This document shows positions 1 through 8,723 of a DNA stretch of 64,000 nt, in pieces. Position 1 is the stretch's first letter. Each line of letters opens with the position of its first letter. Where the stretch lies: the NCBI RefSeq assembly GCF_021653995.1, contig NZ_JAJJOZ010000006.1:62001-126000 (forward strand). Reading direction: 5' to 3'. The notes under the pieces are model-generated. The model had not been told where the DNA came from. It ran no database searches and saw only the letters and a program-made list of their open reading frames with translations. The position numbers and the translations under genes are program-made. Source of the DNA: Allopusillimonas lactea. Its GTDB lineage: Bacteria; Pseudomonadota; Gammaproteobacteria; Burkholderiales; Burkholderiaceae_B.

Positions 1-630
1 ACCGTGTCAGCGAGTATTCATCCCTTCGTGCCCCGCGTCATACATGCCTGCCGAGAGCGTTTTCCAAGCGTCGCCATTACCTTGCTGGAGCGCACCACCA
101 ATGAGCTGGTCAGCGCTGTCAGGGACGGCCAGGCTGACTTGGCCTTTATCCGCGCACCGGCACCGTCAGCCGCCGATGTGCAGATCGAAACGCTGCTGCA
201 TGAACCCATGGTGGCCGTGCTTCCAAGCGCGCATCGCCTCTCGGGCCGAGCCGCTATCAGTCTGCGCGATCTGAACGGCGAACCGTTCATTTTCTACCCA
301 CGCAAGGTGGGGACCGGTATCTACGACGCCGTTGTCCAGGCGTGCGCGAGTTGCGGATTTGAACCGGAGGTAAGGGTCGAGGTGCCGCAGATGACATCAG
401 TGATCACGTTTGTGGCCGCAGGCATGGGGGTTTCGCTGGTGCCGCACACTATGCAGCAGCTGCGGGCCGAAGGGGTGGCGTACGTGCGGATTGCAGACGA
501 GGCGGTGCCGCAGGCCCATCTTGCGATTGCCTATAACCGCCGCGCCTTGTCGATGGCGCTCAGCCATTTCATCGTTCAGATCCGGGAGTCCGCGGCTGGC
601 TATGCGCAGGATGCGTTGCTGCGCGGTTAA
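1..630 (+). CDS. LysR-family transcriptional regulator, C-terminal part (cut by window start)
   Basis: The reading frame is open from base 1 to the TAA at 628-630, so the gene begins upstream of the window. The visible residues form the effector-binding (periplasmic-binding-protein-like) domain of a LysR regulator: an early strand leading into a 'FIRAP' segment typical of LysR pockets, and the glycine-rich 'VAAGMGVSLVP' block seen near the end of subdomain II. The DNA-binding helix-turn-helix is outside the window. The target genes cannot be told; LysR regulators usually control a divergent neighbour, which would lie to the left. The internal GTG at position 4 should not be taken as the start, because the family needs about 90 more N-terminal residues. 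Confidence 0.9.
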   Translation, partial: TVSASIHPFVPRVIHACRERFPSVAITLLERTTNELVSAVRDGQADLAFIRAPAPSAADVQIETLLHEPMVAVLPSAHRLSGRAAISLRDLNGEPFIFYPRKVGTGIYDAVVQACASCGFEPEVRVEVPQMTSVITFVAAGMGVSLVPHTMQQLRAEGVAYVRIADEAVPQAHLAIAYNRRALSMALSHFIVQIRESAAGYAQDALLRG

Positions 631-669
631 CGCTCCGCGCGGCGTGCGTGGGCAGTGCGGCTTCGCGGA

Positions 670-2886
670 CTATGGCGCGGCGTGGGCGCTAGCGTTGCCT
701 ATATTGAGTGACACGGTGTGCGTCGGGACGCTCAGGGGCGTCGCGATGGCTGCCGGAGCATGCTGCGTGCCAACAGGTGTGCTGCGATATGCACCGCCGC
801 CAAAGGCAAGGGGTGAGGCGGTGGCCGAAGGCCGCCAGGCATCATGTTGGCGCATGAGCATTTCGTAGTGCTGCGTCGGGCCTGTGGCCCGCGCGATGAT
901 GTACGTGCCGGCGTTGGAGGTCAGCAGGGCAGGTGGCGAGGCGGCGATGGCAGGCAGGCGCTGTGGCTGCCCGGCCTCTGTCAGCCACAGCGCGCCGCCT
1001 GGGGTTTCCAGTGTGGCGACCATGACATTGCCTGCGCTGTTCAGGGCGATGGCGGGTGGGCCGCTGAAAACGATGCCCAGGTCGCTTGTGCCCAGCCAGT
1101 CCAGCGTGTCGGCCCTGCGGGGCAGGGAGGGGGCGGACGGTGTAAGGTGCGCGGCGGCCGCGCCCAGGGCGGGCGCGGCGATTGCGCCTTGGTGGTTGGC
1201 AAGCATTGCCGGGATGATGCGCGGCGCGGCTGGATTGCGGTAGCGGCCAGTCATGCGCAGTAGATGCCCATCGTCGCGTTTGCGCAGGTACAGCTCGACA
1301 TCGCCAGCGCCATCGCGTATCACAGCCATGTCGCCCTGTATGGCAGGTGCGGCCACATGCTGCCATACGGCTCCGGCCGTTGTGTTATGCCAAGCCAGGG
1401 TGTACAGACGCCCCTGGGAGTCAGCCGCGAAGGCGCGCAGGCCGCCGCTGGGTTCGCGCAGCAGGGCGGTGTAGCGCGTGGCGCCCGGCAGGGGCGGCAG
1501 GGGCTGCCAACTGCTCCAAGTGTGGGTATGCGAAGGCAGGGCTGCCCAGTAGTACAACCCGTCGTTGGCCAGCAGCAGTAGGGCGGGGGCGCCTGCGGCC
1601 GTCTGCGCTGGCAGGTGTGGCGTGCGACGTCCGCCCAGGGGCTGCCAGCCAGACCAGGCAGTACCCGCGAGTTGGTGGTTGTACCAGAGATGGCCCAGCG
1701 TATCCCGGGAAATCAAACCCGCTTGGCCGCCTGTGCCGGCGACGGCAAGCACCGGGCTGGCAGTGCGCCCGCCCAAGGCATGCCAACCCATTGTTCCGCC
1801 CTGCCATATATTGACTGCGTTGTTGTATTCGCCAGGCGCGGCCAGCAACAGGCCGCCTTGGGCGTCCAGCAGGGCGGCCGGCGGGGTGTTGCGGCGTGAA
1901 ACGAAATAGGTGCGGCCCACCCATGCTGCCGCCGGCCCCGCAGGTTCGTTGCAGGTGTCGGCGCGCGCGCAATAGCGGTAGTCATTCCAGGCGTAATGCC
2001 TGAAAACGTCCGCCTTAAGGCTGGTTTCTGAATTGCTTAAATTAGCCGTTCGTTCCTGGGTGGGGTAATTCACGTACCCGATTTCCGCATAAGTGCCCGG
2101 TGCCAGCAGCATGGCGTCGCGCACCAGGCGTGCGCTGGCGATGTGATCGGGGTGGTCATGCCCGGCACAGCGCCAGCAAAGCTGGGTGTAGGGTACGCTG
2201 ATCGTGTCGTCCAGGTGCCGCACGGAGGTGGGCTGGTAAGCCTGGATGATGGCCGCGAGCGTAGCGACGAGATCGGCACGGGTGTATTGCTCGCGGTAGT
2301 CGCCAAGTGTTTCGACGACCGCACCGGACACGGATTCCGTTTGGCTCAGTGGGGTCAGGCTGCCCCAGCCGCGGCCCAGCCAGGGATCCTGCAACCGCAA
2401 ATGCCATAGCTCCACCCGTGGGTTGCCCTGCAGCGTAAAGCGGGCGATATGGTGATGCCCGACAACGACGCTGTCTTCGCGCCACTGGTCAGGCACGCCG
2501 GCCATATAGGCATAAGCCGCACGCACGCCGCGCTCGCGTCCCAGCATGTATGGGTTCCCCTCGCCGCGATCGCTGGCGGTCAGATACACCATGCGCAAGC
2601 AGCCGCCTGCTGCGATGCCATCGCGCAGATCGGGGTTCATGAACAGCAGATCGTCGTCCTGGTGCGCGACAAAAGCCAAGTCTTTGAGGAAATTGCAGGT
2701 AGCGGGGGCGGGCGATACCGTTGCCGCTGCGTTGGCTATTGGAACTGGAAGCGCGGTTGTTGCGCTTGGGGCGGTGGGTAATGCCACCGTTGCCGCCATG
2801 TCGGCGTATGCGCCGGCATGCGCGGCTGCGCACAGGATGGCTGCAGCAAGCAGGCGGACGAGTCGAGCCGGAAGGGTAGGCATCAT
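670..2886 (-). CDS. Exported PIG-L/LmbE-type deacetylase with C-terminal propeller-like region
   Basis: This 738-residue protein has an N-terminal signal peptide (about residues 1-28, hydrophobic core ending near AHA/AYA) and should act outside the cytoplasm. Residues about 68-300 match the GlcNAc-PI de-N-acetylase (PIG-L) fold: the metal motif reads AHQDDD (74-79) where cytosolic members have AHPDDE, and a HPDH segment supplies the later histidine ligand. The remaining 400 residues contain repeated W-x-LGG / GLI-x-LWY style strands resembling PLL-like or lectin beta-propeller repeats, a build known from secreted PIG-L proteins of actinomycetes and fungi. A role in trimming acetylated sugars from a surface polysaccharide or glycolipid is inferred. 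It is divergent from the two-component pair at 3143 and is about three times the size of a minimal PIG-L protein. Confidence 0.8.
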   Translation of the reverse strand: MMPTLPARLVRLLAAAILCAAAHAGAYADMAATVALPTAPSATTALPVPIANAAATVSPAPATCNFLKDLAFVAHQDDDLLFMNPDLRDGIAAGGCLRMVYLTASDRGEGNPYMLGRERGVRAAYAYMAGVPDQWREDSVVVGHHHIARFTLQGNPRVELWHLRLQDPWLGRGWGSLTPLSQTESVSGAVVETLGDYREQYTRADLVATLAAIIQAYQPTSVRHLDDTISVPYTQLCWRCAGHDHPDHIASARLVRDAMLLAPGTYAEIGYVNYPTQERTANLSNSETSLKADVFRHYAWNDYRYCARADTCNEPAGPAAAWVGRTYFVSRRNTPPAALLDAQGGLLLAAPGEYNNAVNIWQGGTMGWHALGGRTASPVLAVAGTGGQAGLISRDTLGHLWYNHQLAGTAWSGWQPLGGRRTPHLPAQTAAGAPALLLLANDGLYYWAALPSHTHTWSSWQPLPPLPGATRYTALLREPSGGLRAFAADSQGRLYTLAWHNTTAGAVWQHVAAPAIQGDMAVIRDGAGDVELYLRKRDDGHLLRMTGRYRNPAAPRIIPAMLANHQGAIAAPALGAAAAHLTPSAPSLPRRADTLDWLGTSDLGIVFSGPPAIALNSAGNVMVATLETPGGALWLTEAGQPQRLPAIAASPPALLTSNAGTYIIARATGPTQHYEMLMRQHDAWRPSATASPLAFGGGAYRSTPVGTQHAPAAIATPLSVPTHTVSLNIGNASAHAAP

Positions 2887-3142
2887 ACAGCCATTGCCGG
2901 GCTGGCCGCCCGCGCGCTTATGGACGCGAAGGAGTATAACGGAGCGCAGTTGTCAGCTTGCTGAATAAGGCGGCTTTTCAGCGAGTTCGAACACTAGGGA
3001 TTACGCTCACAGGCGGTGCCATGTATGGCCTATGATGGCGGTTGCGCAGCACGACGCGGATGCCGCATGCCGCGGGTGTCAGCGTCAACGGCCGCCCGTG
3101 GCTGTCGTGCCTCTCCGCAACACTTGTTTTTATCTGGATGTC

Positions 3143-3808
3143 ATGCATGTTCTGTTGATTGAAGACGACGCACTTGTGGCCAGCGGCATCTCCGCCGGCC
3201 TGCGCCTGCACGCCATGACCGTTGATCACGTCAGCAGTGCGCAGGCTGCCGAAACGTCGCTGGCCACAGGCCATTTCGATATCGTGGTGCTGGATCTCGG
3301 CCTTCCTGACGAAGACGGGATGAGCCTGCTGGCACGGCTGCGCAGCGGCGGACAGTCGTTGCCCGTTCTCATTCTTACCGCACGTGACGCCATCGAGCAC
3401 CGTATTGCGGGCCTGCAGTCCGGCGCGGACGATTACCTGCTCAAGCCCTTTGACCTCGGCGAGCTTGTGGCCCGCCTGCAGGCATTATTGCGCCGAGCGG
3501 CGGGGCGCAGCGCCAATGTTGTGCAGCATGGCCTCCTGTGTGTCAATCCGGCCGATCAGCGGGTCTTGCTGGCCGGCAAGCCGGTGGAACTGTCGCGGCG
3601 CGAGTTCGCGCTGTTGCAGGCGCTGCTGAATAACCCCGGCCGCATCCTCACGCCCGAACAAGTCAAGGACAGCTTGTACGGCATGGAAGGTGATGTCGAA
3701 AGCAACGCGATCAATGTCCACATCCACCATCTGCGGCGCAAGCTGGGGCCCCATATCGTCGAAACCATACGGGGCGTAGGCTTTCGGCTCGGAGAGGCTG
3801 GTCCATGA
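3143..3808 (+). CDS. OmpR/PhoB-family response regulator (QseB/TctD-like)
   Basis: A 221-residue response regulator. The receiver domain carries the acidic pair EDD near residue 8, the phospho-acceptor D51 (VVLDLGLPDEDG) and the conserved K of 'LLKPFDLGEL'. The C-terminal half is an OmpR-type winged helix (ELSRREFALLQALL, NAINVHIHHLRRKLG). The frame is open further upstream to 3032, but those residues have no family match, so the ATG at 3143 immediately before the VLLIEDD strand is chosen. Its stop codon overlaps the start of the sensor kinase at 3805 by 4 bases, so the two are translationally coupled. Closest types by eye are QseB, TctD and PmrA; the stimulus is unknown. Confidence 0.93.
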   Translation: MHVLLIEDDALVASGISAGLRLHAMTVDHVSSAQAAETSLATGHFDIVVLDLGLPDEDGMSLLARLRSGGQSLPVLILTARDAIEHRIAGLQSGADDYLLKPFDLGELVARLQALLRRAAGRSANVVQHGLLCVNPADQRVLLAGKPVELSRREFALLQALLNNPGRILTPEQVKDSLYGMEGDVESNAINVHIHHLRRKLGPHIVETIRGVGFRLGEAGP

Positions 3809-5121
3809 CCCTGCGCTTGCGGCTCATGGTCATTATCGGCCTGTCTTATACCGTGCTGTGGCTGGCGACGTCGGTCTGGATGTACGCCGATGTGCGGGCG
3901 GAGTTCCGCCGCGCACTCGACAGTAGGCTGGCTGCCTCCGCGAGCATGGTGGCCGGGTTGGTCGCTGATTTTTCGGGGCCGGGCGCCGCGTCATCCGAGC
4001 CGCGCAGTATTCTGGATGTGATTGCGAAAGACGGTGTGGCGTGTGAGATTCGCATGCTGAACGGGGGGGTGATTGCCCGTACATTGGACAGCCCCGAAGG
4101 GCTGGGCGCCGTCAGCGTCGGCTACCGTACCCGCACGATCAATGGGGTGCGCTGGCGCAGCTATACGCTCGAACAGGCGGGCAAACGGGTGACAGCCGCT
4201 GACAGGGTCGAAAACCGGCTTGCGCTGCTGCGCAAAATTTTGCTGTCCACCATTCTTCCTGTACTTGTCGCCATGGCGGGCAGCCTGGTGGTGCTATGGT
4301 TCGGCATACGCAAAGGTCTGGCGCCACTCGAGTCATTGCGCCAAGTGCTTGCCCGGCGTCAACCCGAAGCAACCGATGCTCTTTCGTTGTCGAGGCTGCC
4401 GGCCGAACTCACGCCGCTCGTGCAGACTATTAACTCGCTGCTCGACCGCACCCAGCGCGCTATCGAACGTGAGCGCCGATTTGCCGGCGACGCGGCGCAC
4501 GAGCTGCGTACGCCATTGACTGTGGTCAAGACGCACATCCAGGTTGCGCGCCTGGCGCAGGGTGAAGACAGGGCGATCGCCCTGGCTAATGCTGAGCAGG
4601 GCGTCCAACGCCTGCAGCGCACGCTGGAGCAGTTACTTATGCTGGTTCGCGTCGAGGGGCCGTTCGATTTTGAAGGCCAGGACATCGCCTATGCCAAGGA
4701 TATCGCCCGCTTCGCCATCGATGATATTCCCGCCGCCGGGGCGCGCCGCATATGCCTGCGGGCGCAAGCGCCCGACTGCCTGATCGACATGCCGCCGGTG
4801 CTGGTGATTACCGCGTTGCGCAACCTGCTCGACAATGCGCTGCGCTACTCGCCGGAGGGGACGACAGTGTTGCTGTGCGTGGAGCCCGATGAGGCGATGT
4901 GCCGCTTTGCCGTGCACAACACGGGCCAGGGGCTCTGGGCCAAGGACAGGCCATTCGTCGTCCAGCGCTTCTGGCGCGCGGGCCCGGGGCAGGGCAGCGG
5001 CCTGGGTTTGTCCATCGTCGATGCGATCGTCAGGCGTTTTGGCGGCAGTTTCGAACTTCGGCAGGATGCCGAGGGTGGAACCGTCGCGGAAATCCGCTTG
5101 CCTGTGGCGCAAGCGCAGTGA
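3805..5121 (+). CDS. Membrane sensor histidine kinase (QseC/TctE-like)
   Basis: A 438-residue sensor kinase with two membrane segments (about residues 8-28 and 147-167) bracketing a short periplasmic loop of about 115 residues. The H-box FAGDAAHELRTPL places the autophosphorylated histidine at H232. The N-box is LRNLLDNALRYSP (N344) and the G-box is GQGSGLGLSIV (about 395-404). A TctE/QseC-type layout with a small sensor loop fits. It is the cognate partner of the response regulator ending at 3808, overlapping it by ATGA. TctE-type kinases often control citrate/tricarboxylate uptake, but no transporter gene adjoins here, so the ligand is not deducible. Confidence 0.93.
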   Translation: MTLRLRLMVIIGLSYTVLWLATSVWMYADVRAEFRRALDSRLAASASMVAGLVADFSGPGAASSEPRSILDVIAKDGVACEIRMLNGGVIARTLDSPEGLGAVSVGYRTRTINGVRWRSYTLEQAGKRVTAADRVENRLALLRKILLSTILPVLVAMAGSLVVLWFGIRKGLAPLESLRQVLARRQPEATDALSLSRLPAELTPLVQTINSLLDRTQRAIERERRFAGDAAHELRTPLTVVKTHIQVARLAQGEDRAIALANAEQGVQRLQRTLEQLLMLVRVEGPFDFEGQDIAYAKDIARFAIDDIPAAGARRICLRAQAPDCLIDMPPVLVITALRNLLDNALRYSPEGTTVLLCVEPDEAMCRFAVHNTGQGLWAKDRPFVVQRFWRAGPGQGSGLGLSIVDAIVRRFGGSFELRQDAEGGTVAEIRLPVAQAQ

Positions 5122-5127
5122 GCGCAC

Positions 5128-5151
5128 CCTGGGGCGCCTGTGCGCCCCAGG
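5128..5151. terminator. GC-rich hairpin between convergent genes
   Basis: A perfect 10-bp stem (CCTGGGGCGC / GCGCCCCAGG) with a 4-base loop lies between the kinase stop at 5121 and the stop of the convergent CigR-like gene at 5164. It has no T-run on either strand, so it is not a textbook intrinsic terminator; it may end both transcripts or protect their 3' ends. Confidence 0.5.
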
Positions 5152-5163
5152 GGCAGTTATTGC

Positions 5164-5715
5164 TTAAAAGACATCGAATAGGACGTCAGCGATGATGGCG
5201 GTGCCCAGCGCCACGAGGATCAGATCCCGGCCAGCGATCCGCCACTCGTAGCCATCGTAATGAGGCAGACGGGCGAGCATGGGCCCCGGTACAAGTTTTT
5301 TTGCGATGCCCGGAGGCAGCGGCTTGCCGCGCGCCAGGTTCTTGCGGATACCCGGGGGCAGCGGGGAATAGCCGTGGTAGCCGTATTCGCTGGCGTAGCT
5401 GCGCGCCGTCGCCAGCGTGATGCCGGCCCGTATCAGCACGTCTGTGCCCGAGCCACCGCGTACACTGCCGCGGTAACCGTCGCCATCGTGGCGGCCGCCG
5501 GCGCGGTAGACTTTGTCGGAGTTGCCTTTGTCGGCGCGGTGCGCGTTGCCGTTGCCTTGGCCTTTGCCGCCCGCGTTGCTTTTGCCTTGTCCATGCACTT
5601 GGCTGTTGCCTTTGCCACTGTGCCCGGGGTTGCCTTTGCCTTCAGGAGGGGCGGCATACGCTGTGCTGGCCAAGGCTGCCGACACAAGCGTCGCAATCAA
5701 TAGTTTGCGGTTCAT
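5164..5715 (-). CDS. CigR-like / RcnB-type small exported protein
   Basis: A 183-residue protein. The ATG at 5715 is chosen because it gives a clean signal peptide (KLLIATLVSAALASTAYA, cut near residue 19-20); the open frame upstream of it is unsupported. After the signal comes a low-complexity stretch rich in Gly, Lys, Asn and His (about 22-65), then the family core with two 'LPPGI' repeats about 18 residues apart and a closing hydrophobic helix (DLILVALGTAIIADVLFDVF). This build matches the CigR anti-virulence-regulator family, related to RcnB. CigR in Salmonella is an inner-membrane protein with an anti-virulence role; here only exported, membrane-associated placement can be inferred. Confidence 0.75.
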   Translation of the reverse strand: MNRKLLIATLVSAALASTAYAAPPEGKGNPGHSGKGNSQVHGQGKSNAGGKGQGNGNAHRADKGNSDKVYRAGGRHDGDGYRGSVRGGSGTDVLIRAGITLATARSYASEYGYHGYSPLPPGIRKNLARGKPLPPGIAKKLVPGPMLARLPHYDGYEWRIAGRDLILVALGTAIIADVLFDVF

Positions 5716-5832
5716 TCGTCGTAGTCCATTTGGCCCGTGGGGCCGACGAAACCAGTGTAATGGTCTCGCCCGCCCTATGGGTTGCAAATTGAAACGACGG
5801 CGACGCGATGTAAGTGGATACGACGGTCGCGT

Positions 5833-7191
5833 TCAGAATGTCACGTTGCGTGGATGCCGCACACGGCGATTGATGCGTAGCGCTATCAGCGTACACACGC
5901 AGCCGGACAGCAGGTATAGGCTGATCGAACCCAAGCCGAAGTAGGTCGTGAGGCCCAGCACCACTAGCGGCGCAAACGCGGCGCCCAGCAACCAGGCCAG
6001 GTCGGATGTCAGCGCGGCGCCCATATAGCGGCACTGCGGGACGAAATTGGCGGTCACCGTGCCCGAAGACTGGCCGTAAGAGAGGCCGAGCAGGGCGAAG
6101 CCCACGAGAATGAAGGCATCCTGGCCCACGACCCCGCCGGCAAGCAACCAAGGCGAACCGATGGCGTAGATTGCAATCAGGATGGCGACCAAGCCCAGTG
6201 TGGTGCGTCGCCCGATGCGATCGGCAAGCAGACCCGACAGCAGCATAAAACCGGCCGCGATCACTGCGCCAATCATTTGCACGATCAGCACATCGCCAAT
6301 GGCCTGGCTTTCATTCAGCGCGATCCATGACAGCGGAAAGATGGTGACCACATGGAAAAGCGCGTAGCTGGCCAGCGACGCAAAAGCGCCGATGAACAGG
6401 TTGTAGCCCTGGGTGTGCAGCATTTCAAAAACGCGGATTGGTTTGAGTTCGCGTTCTTCCAGCATCTGGGTATATTCGCTGGCCAGCACCAGGCGAAGGC
6501 GGGCGAACAGACCGACCACGTTGATGGCAAAGGCCACGAAGAACGGGAAGCGCCAGCCCCAGTCGAGGAAATCAGCTTTCGAAACGCTCTGGTGCAGGTA
6601 CAGGAACAACGCGCCAGCCACCACAAAGCCCAACGGCGCCGACAGTTGCCCCAGCATGGCGTACCAGCCGCGCTTGCGCGCGGGGGCATTCAGGGCCAGC
6701 AGCGAGGGCAGGCCATCCCAGGAGCCGCCGTAGGCGATGCCCTGCACGCTGCGGAACACCCCCAGCAGTACGATGGCTGTGGCCCCCGCCGTGGCATAGC
6801 CGGGCAGGAAGGCGATCCCCGCCGTGGCCGAACCCAGCAGGAACAATGCCGACGCTAGCTTGGCGCCGCGGCTCCAGCGGCGTTGAATACCCATGAATAT
6901 TGCAGTGCCCAGCGGCCTGAACACAAAGGCCAGGGCAAACAGCGCGAAGGAATAGATAGTGCCAGTGAAAGGGTCGGCAAAAGGGAAGAAGACGTAGGGA
7001 AACACCAGGACGGACGCAATACCGTAGGTGAAGAAGTCGAAGAATTCTGAGGTTCGGCCAATAATGACGCCGACCGCAATGTCACCTGGCGTGACGGATT
7101 CGTGGCCTTGGGCGGCCCGGGCGAGGCGGGCGTCGTCATCCGCCTGGGCGCGTGCGCCGGGACCGGGGTATTGCAGAGCCTGGACATTCAT
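5833..7191 (-). CDS. MFS transporter, metabolite:H+ symporter (MHS) type
   Basis: A 452-residue polytopic membrane protein with about twelve hydrophobic segments. The start region (PGDIAVGVIIGRTSEFFDFFTYGIASVLVFPYVFFP) and the loop 'FRPLGTAIFMGIQRRWSRGAKL' are typical of the MHS branch, which includes proline/betaine, ShiA and citrate-type carriers. A second MFS loop, LADRIGRRTTLG, appears near residue 330. The usual GHxGDRxGRR box of the 2-3 loop is degenerate here. The substrate is probably an organic acid or osmolyte, but this cannot be read from sequence. It is divergent from cyoA across 232 bases. Confidence 0.85.
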   Translation of the reverse strand: MNVQALQYPGPGARAQADDDARLARAAQGHESVTPGDIAVGVIIGRTSEFFDFFTYGIASVLVFPYVFFPFADPFTGTIYSFALFALAFVFRPLGTAIFMGIQRRWSRGAKLASALFLLGSATAGIAFLPGYATAGATAIVLLGVFRSVQGIAYGGSWDGLPSLLALNAPARKRGWYAMLGQLSAPLGFVVAGALFLYLHQSVSKADFLDWGWRFPFFVAFAINVVGLFARLRLVLASEYTQMLEERELKPIRVFEMLHTQGYNLFIGAFASLASYALFHVVTIFPLSWIALNESQAIGDVLIVQMIGAVIAAGFMLLSGLLADRIGRRTTLGLVAILIAIYAIGSPWLLAGGVVGQDAFILVGFALLGLSYGQSSGTVTANFVPQCRYMGAALTSDLAWLLGAAFAPLVVLGLTTYFGLGSISLYLLSGCVCTLIALRINRRVRHPRNVTF

Positions 7192-7291
7192 AAGCTGTTC
7201 ATCCTTCCAGTGTCGAAAGCACTTTCATTTGCACTGTCATTTGCTACAGTTGACGCCTCAAGCATCCCATCCGCCCAGCCGGTGCGCCATT

Positions 7292-7366
7292 GGACAAAAC
7301 CCTTGTCTTGAAGTGTTGCGTCGATCAGACAAAGTAGGACAAAATGTCCAATTCCCCTCGGGGGAA
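7292..7366 (+). promoter_or_regulatory. Repeats upstream of the cyo operon
   Basis: The octamer GGACAAAA occurs twice (7292-7299 and 7337-7344). The second copy forms the inverted repeat GGACA-AAA-TGTCC (7337-7349). It is followed at once by TTCCCC-TCG-GGGGAA (7352-7366). The placement 58-130 bases before the cyoA start suits an operator or leader element. No known consensus is claimed; RegA or another redox regulator is only a guess. Confidence 0.35.
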
Positions 7367-7423
7367 GTTCAAGCCTATAGTAGCGGCCGTCAGTCCTCCT
7401 AAGCTATTTCCGGCCTTGCGGCA

Positions 7424-8554
7424 ATGATTCGTATCAAATATCTGCGGCTTTTCCTCCTTTCCTCCATCGCTGTTCTCCTCTCTGGATGTAACGCTGTGTT
7501 GCTCAATCCGTCGGGCGATATTGCCGTTCAGCAGCGCGATCTTCTGCTTCTGGCCACCGGGCTGATGCTTATCGTTGTCGTGCCCGTCATGATTGCGGTG
7601 GTGGTTTTTGCCTGGCGTTACCGCGCGTCGAACACCTCGGCTCACTACGATCCCGATTGGCACCATTCCACCAAGCTCGAATTGGTGATCTGGTCCGTGC
7701 CGCTGCTGATCATCATCGCCCTGGGTATCGTTACCTGGGTCAGTACGCACCAGCTCGACCCCTATCGCCCGCTCGACCGCCTCGATGCGCAGCGGCCCAT
7801 CCCCGCCGAAACGCGCAACCTTACGGTCGAAGTGGTGGCGATGGACTGGAAGTGGCTGTTCATCTATCCCGAATACGGCATCGCCACTGTCAACGAGCTG
7901 GCCGCGCCGGTCGACCGTCCCATCGAATTCAAGATTACGGCCTCGTCGGTCATGAACTCGTTCTTCGTGCCGGCGCTGGCAGGCCAGATCTACGCGATGG
8001 CCGGCATGCAGACCAAGCTGCACGCGGTCATCAACCAGCCCGGCGTCTACGAGGGTATGTCTGCCAACTACAGTGGCGCAGGCTTTTCGGGTATGAATTT
8101 CAAGTTCCATGGCTTGTCCCAGGCTGATTTCGACGCCTGGATCGAGAAGGGCCGCGCCGCTGGCGCCAGCCTTGACCGCACGTCCTACCTTGCGCTCGAG
8201 CGCCCCAGCGAAAACGAACCTGTGCGCCGCTATGCCAGCGTTGCGCCCGACCTCTACGACGCCATCCTCAACCGCTGCGTCACGCCCGGCACGGCGTGCA
8301 TGCGAGACATCATGCACCTTGACGCCCAAGGCGGCGGTGGTCTGGGCAGCCTGCAGGGCGGCCGCGACGAGGCCGGGCACCAGCCCGTCGCGACCGGCGA
8401 CGCCGGGCACCAACCGGCAAAGGCTGGCAGCGCCGGGCACCAGCCCGCCATGACCAACGCCGCGTCGTCCTCCCATGGAGGCCACAACATGAGCACCCCG
8501 GCCGCTGCGCCAACGAGCCATGGTAGCCATGCTGCCCACGAGGCGCGCTCGTAA
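7424..8554 (+). CDS. cyoA: Cytochrome bo3 ubiquinol oxidase subunit II
   Basis: A 376-residue lipoprotein subunit of the quinol oxidase. The N terminus has a lipobox (VLLSGCNAVLL, Cys22). Two transmembrane helices follow (about 37-61 and 84-104). The cupredoxin domain (about 125-270) contains VVAMDWKWLFIYPEYGIATVNELAAP and lacks the CuA ligand set, as expected for a quinol rather than cytochrome c oxidase. The protein is about 60 residues longer than the E. coli subunit because of a C-terminal extension with three decapeptide repeats beginning AGHQP (residues 317-346) and a His/Ser-rich tail. It is the first gene of cyoABCD-SURF1-regBA. The ATG at 7424 is fixed by the signal sequence. Confidence 0.96.
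   Translation: MIRIKYLRLFLLSSIAVLLSGCNAVLLNPSGDIAVQQRDLLLLATGLMLIVVVPVMIAVVVFAWRYRASNTSAHYDPDWHHSTKLELVIWSVPLLIIIALGIVTWVSTHQLDPYRPLDRLDAQRPIPAETRNLTVEVVAMDWKWLFIYPEYGIATVNELAAPVDRPIEFKITASSVMNSFFVPALAGQIYAMAGMQTKLHAVINQPGVYEGMSANYSGAGFSGMNFKFHGLSQADFDAWIEKGRAAGASLDRTSYLALERPSENEPVRRYASVAPDLYDAILNRCVTPGTACMRDIMHLDAQGGGGLGSLQGGRDEAGHQPVATGDAGHQPAKAGSAGHQPAMTNAASSSHGGHNMSTPAAAPTSHGSHAAHEARS
8372..8461 (+). repeat. Three in-frame 30-bp tandem repeats in the 3' end of cyoA
   Basis: Units start at 8372, 8402 and 8432, each opening with GCCGGGCACCA and encoding AGHQP plus five variable residues. The period is exactly 30 bases, so copy-number changes would keep the frame. Confidence 0.9.
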
Positions 8555-8723
8555 CTGATCCGACGTGCGCGCGTCAGGCGTCTTGGGGCGGAGTCCCCGG
8601 GCCTGCGCGCCGCGTTCGTCCTAAGCGGGCTGCCACGGCAACCCGCCCTGTTTCGCCCCGACGCGCCTTGTGCGCCGCCGTTTTTCAATCCTTGCCGTTC
8701 CGGCAAAACCAGATGTAAGACTT

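Noticed and set aside
3032..3142. Longer N terminus for the response regulator starting at 3032
   Set aside because: The extra 37 residues have no receiver-domain homology, and the ATG at 3143 directly precedes the first conserved strand.
7325..8539. 404-codon open frame antisense to cyoA
   Set aside because: Shadow of cyoA; His/Arg/Gly-biased composition without family match.
8554..8723. Extra small gene between cyoA and cyoB
   Set aside because: Only imperfect stem-loops (for example 8625-8646) are visible; no frame with a ribosome site was found.
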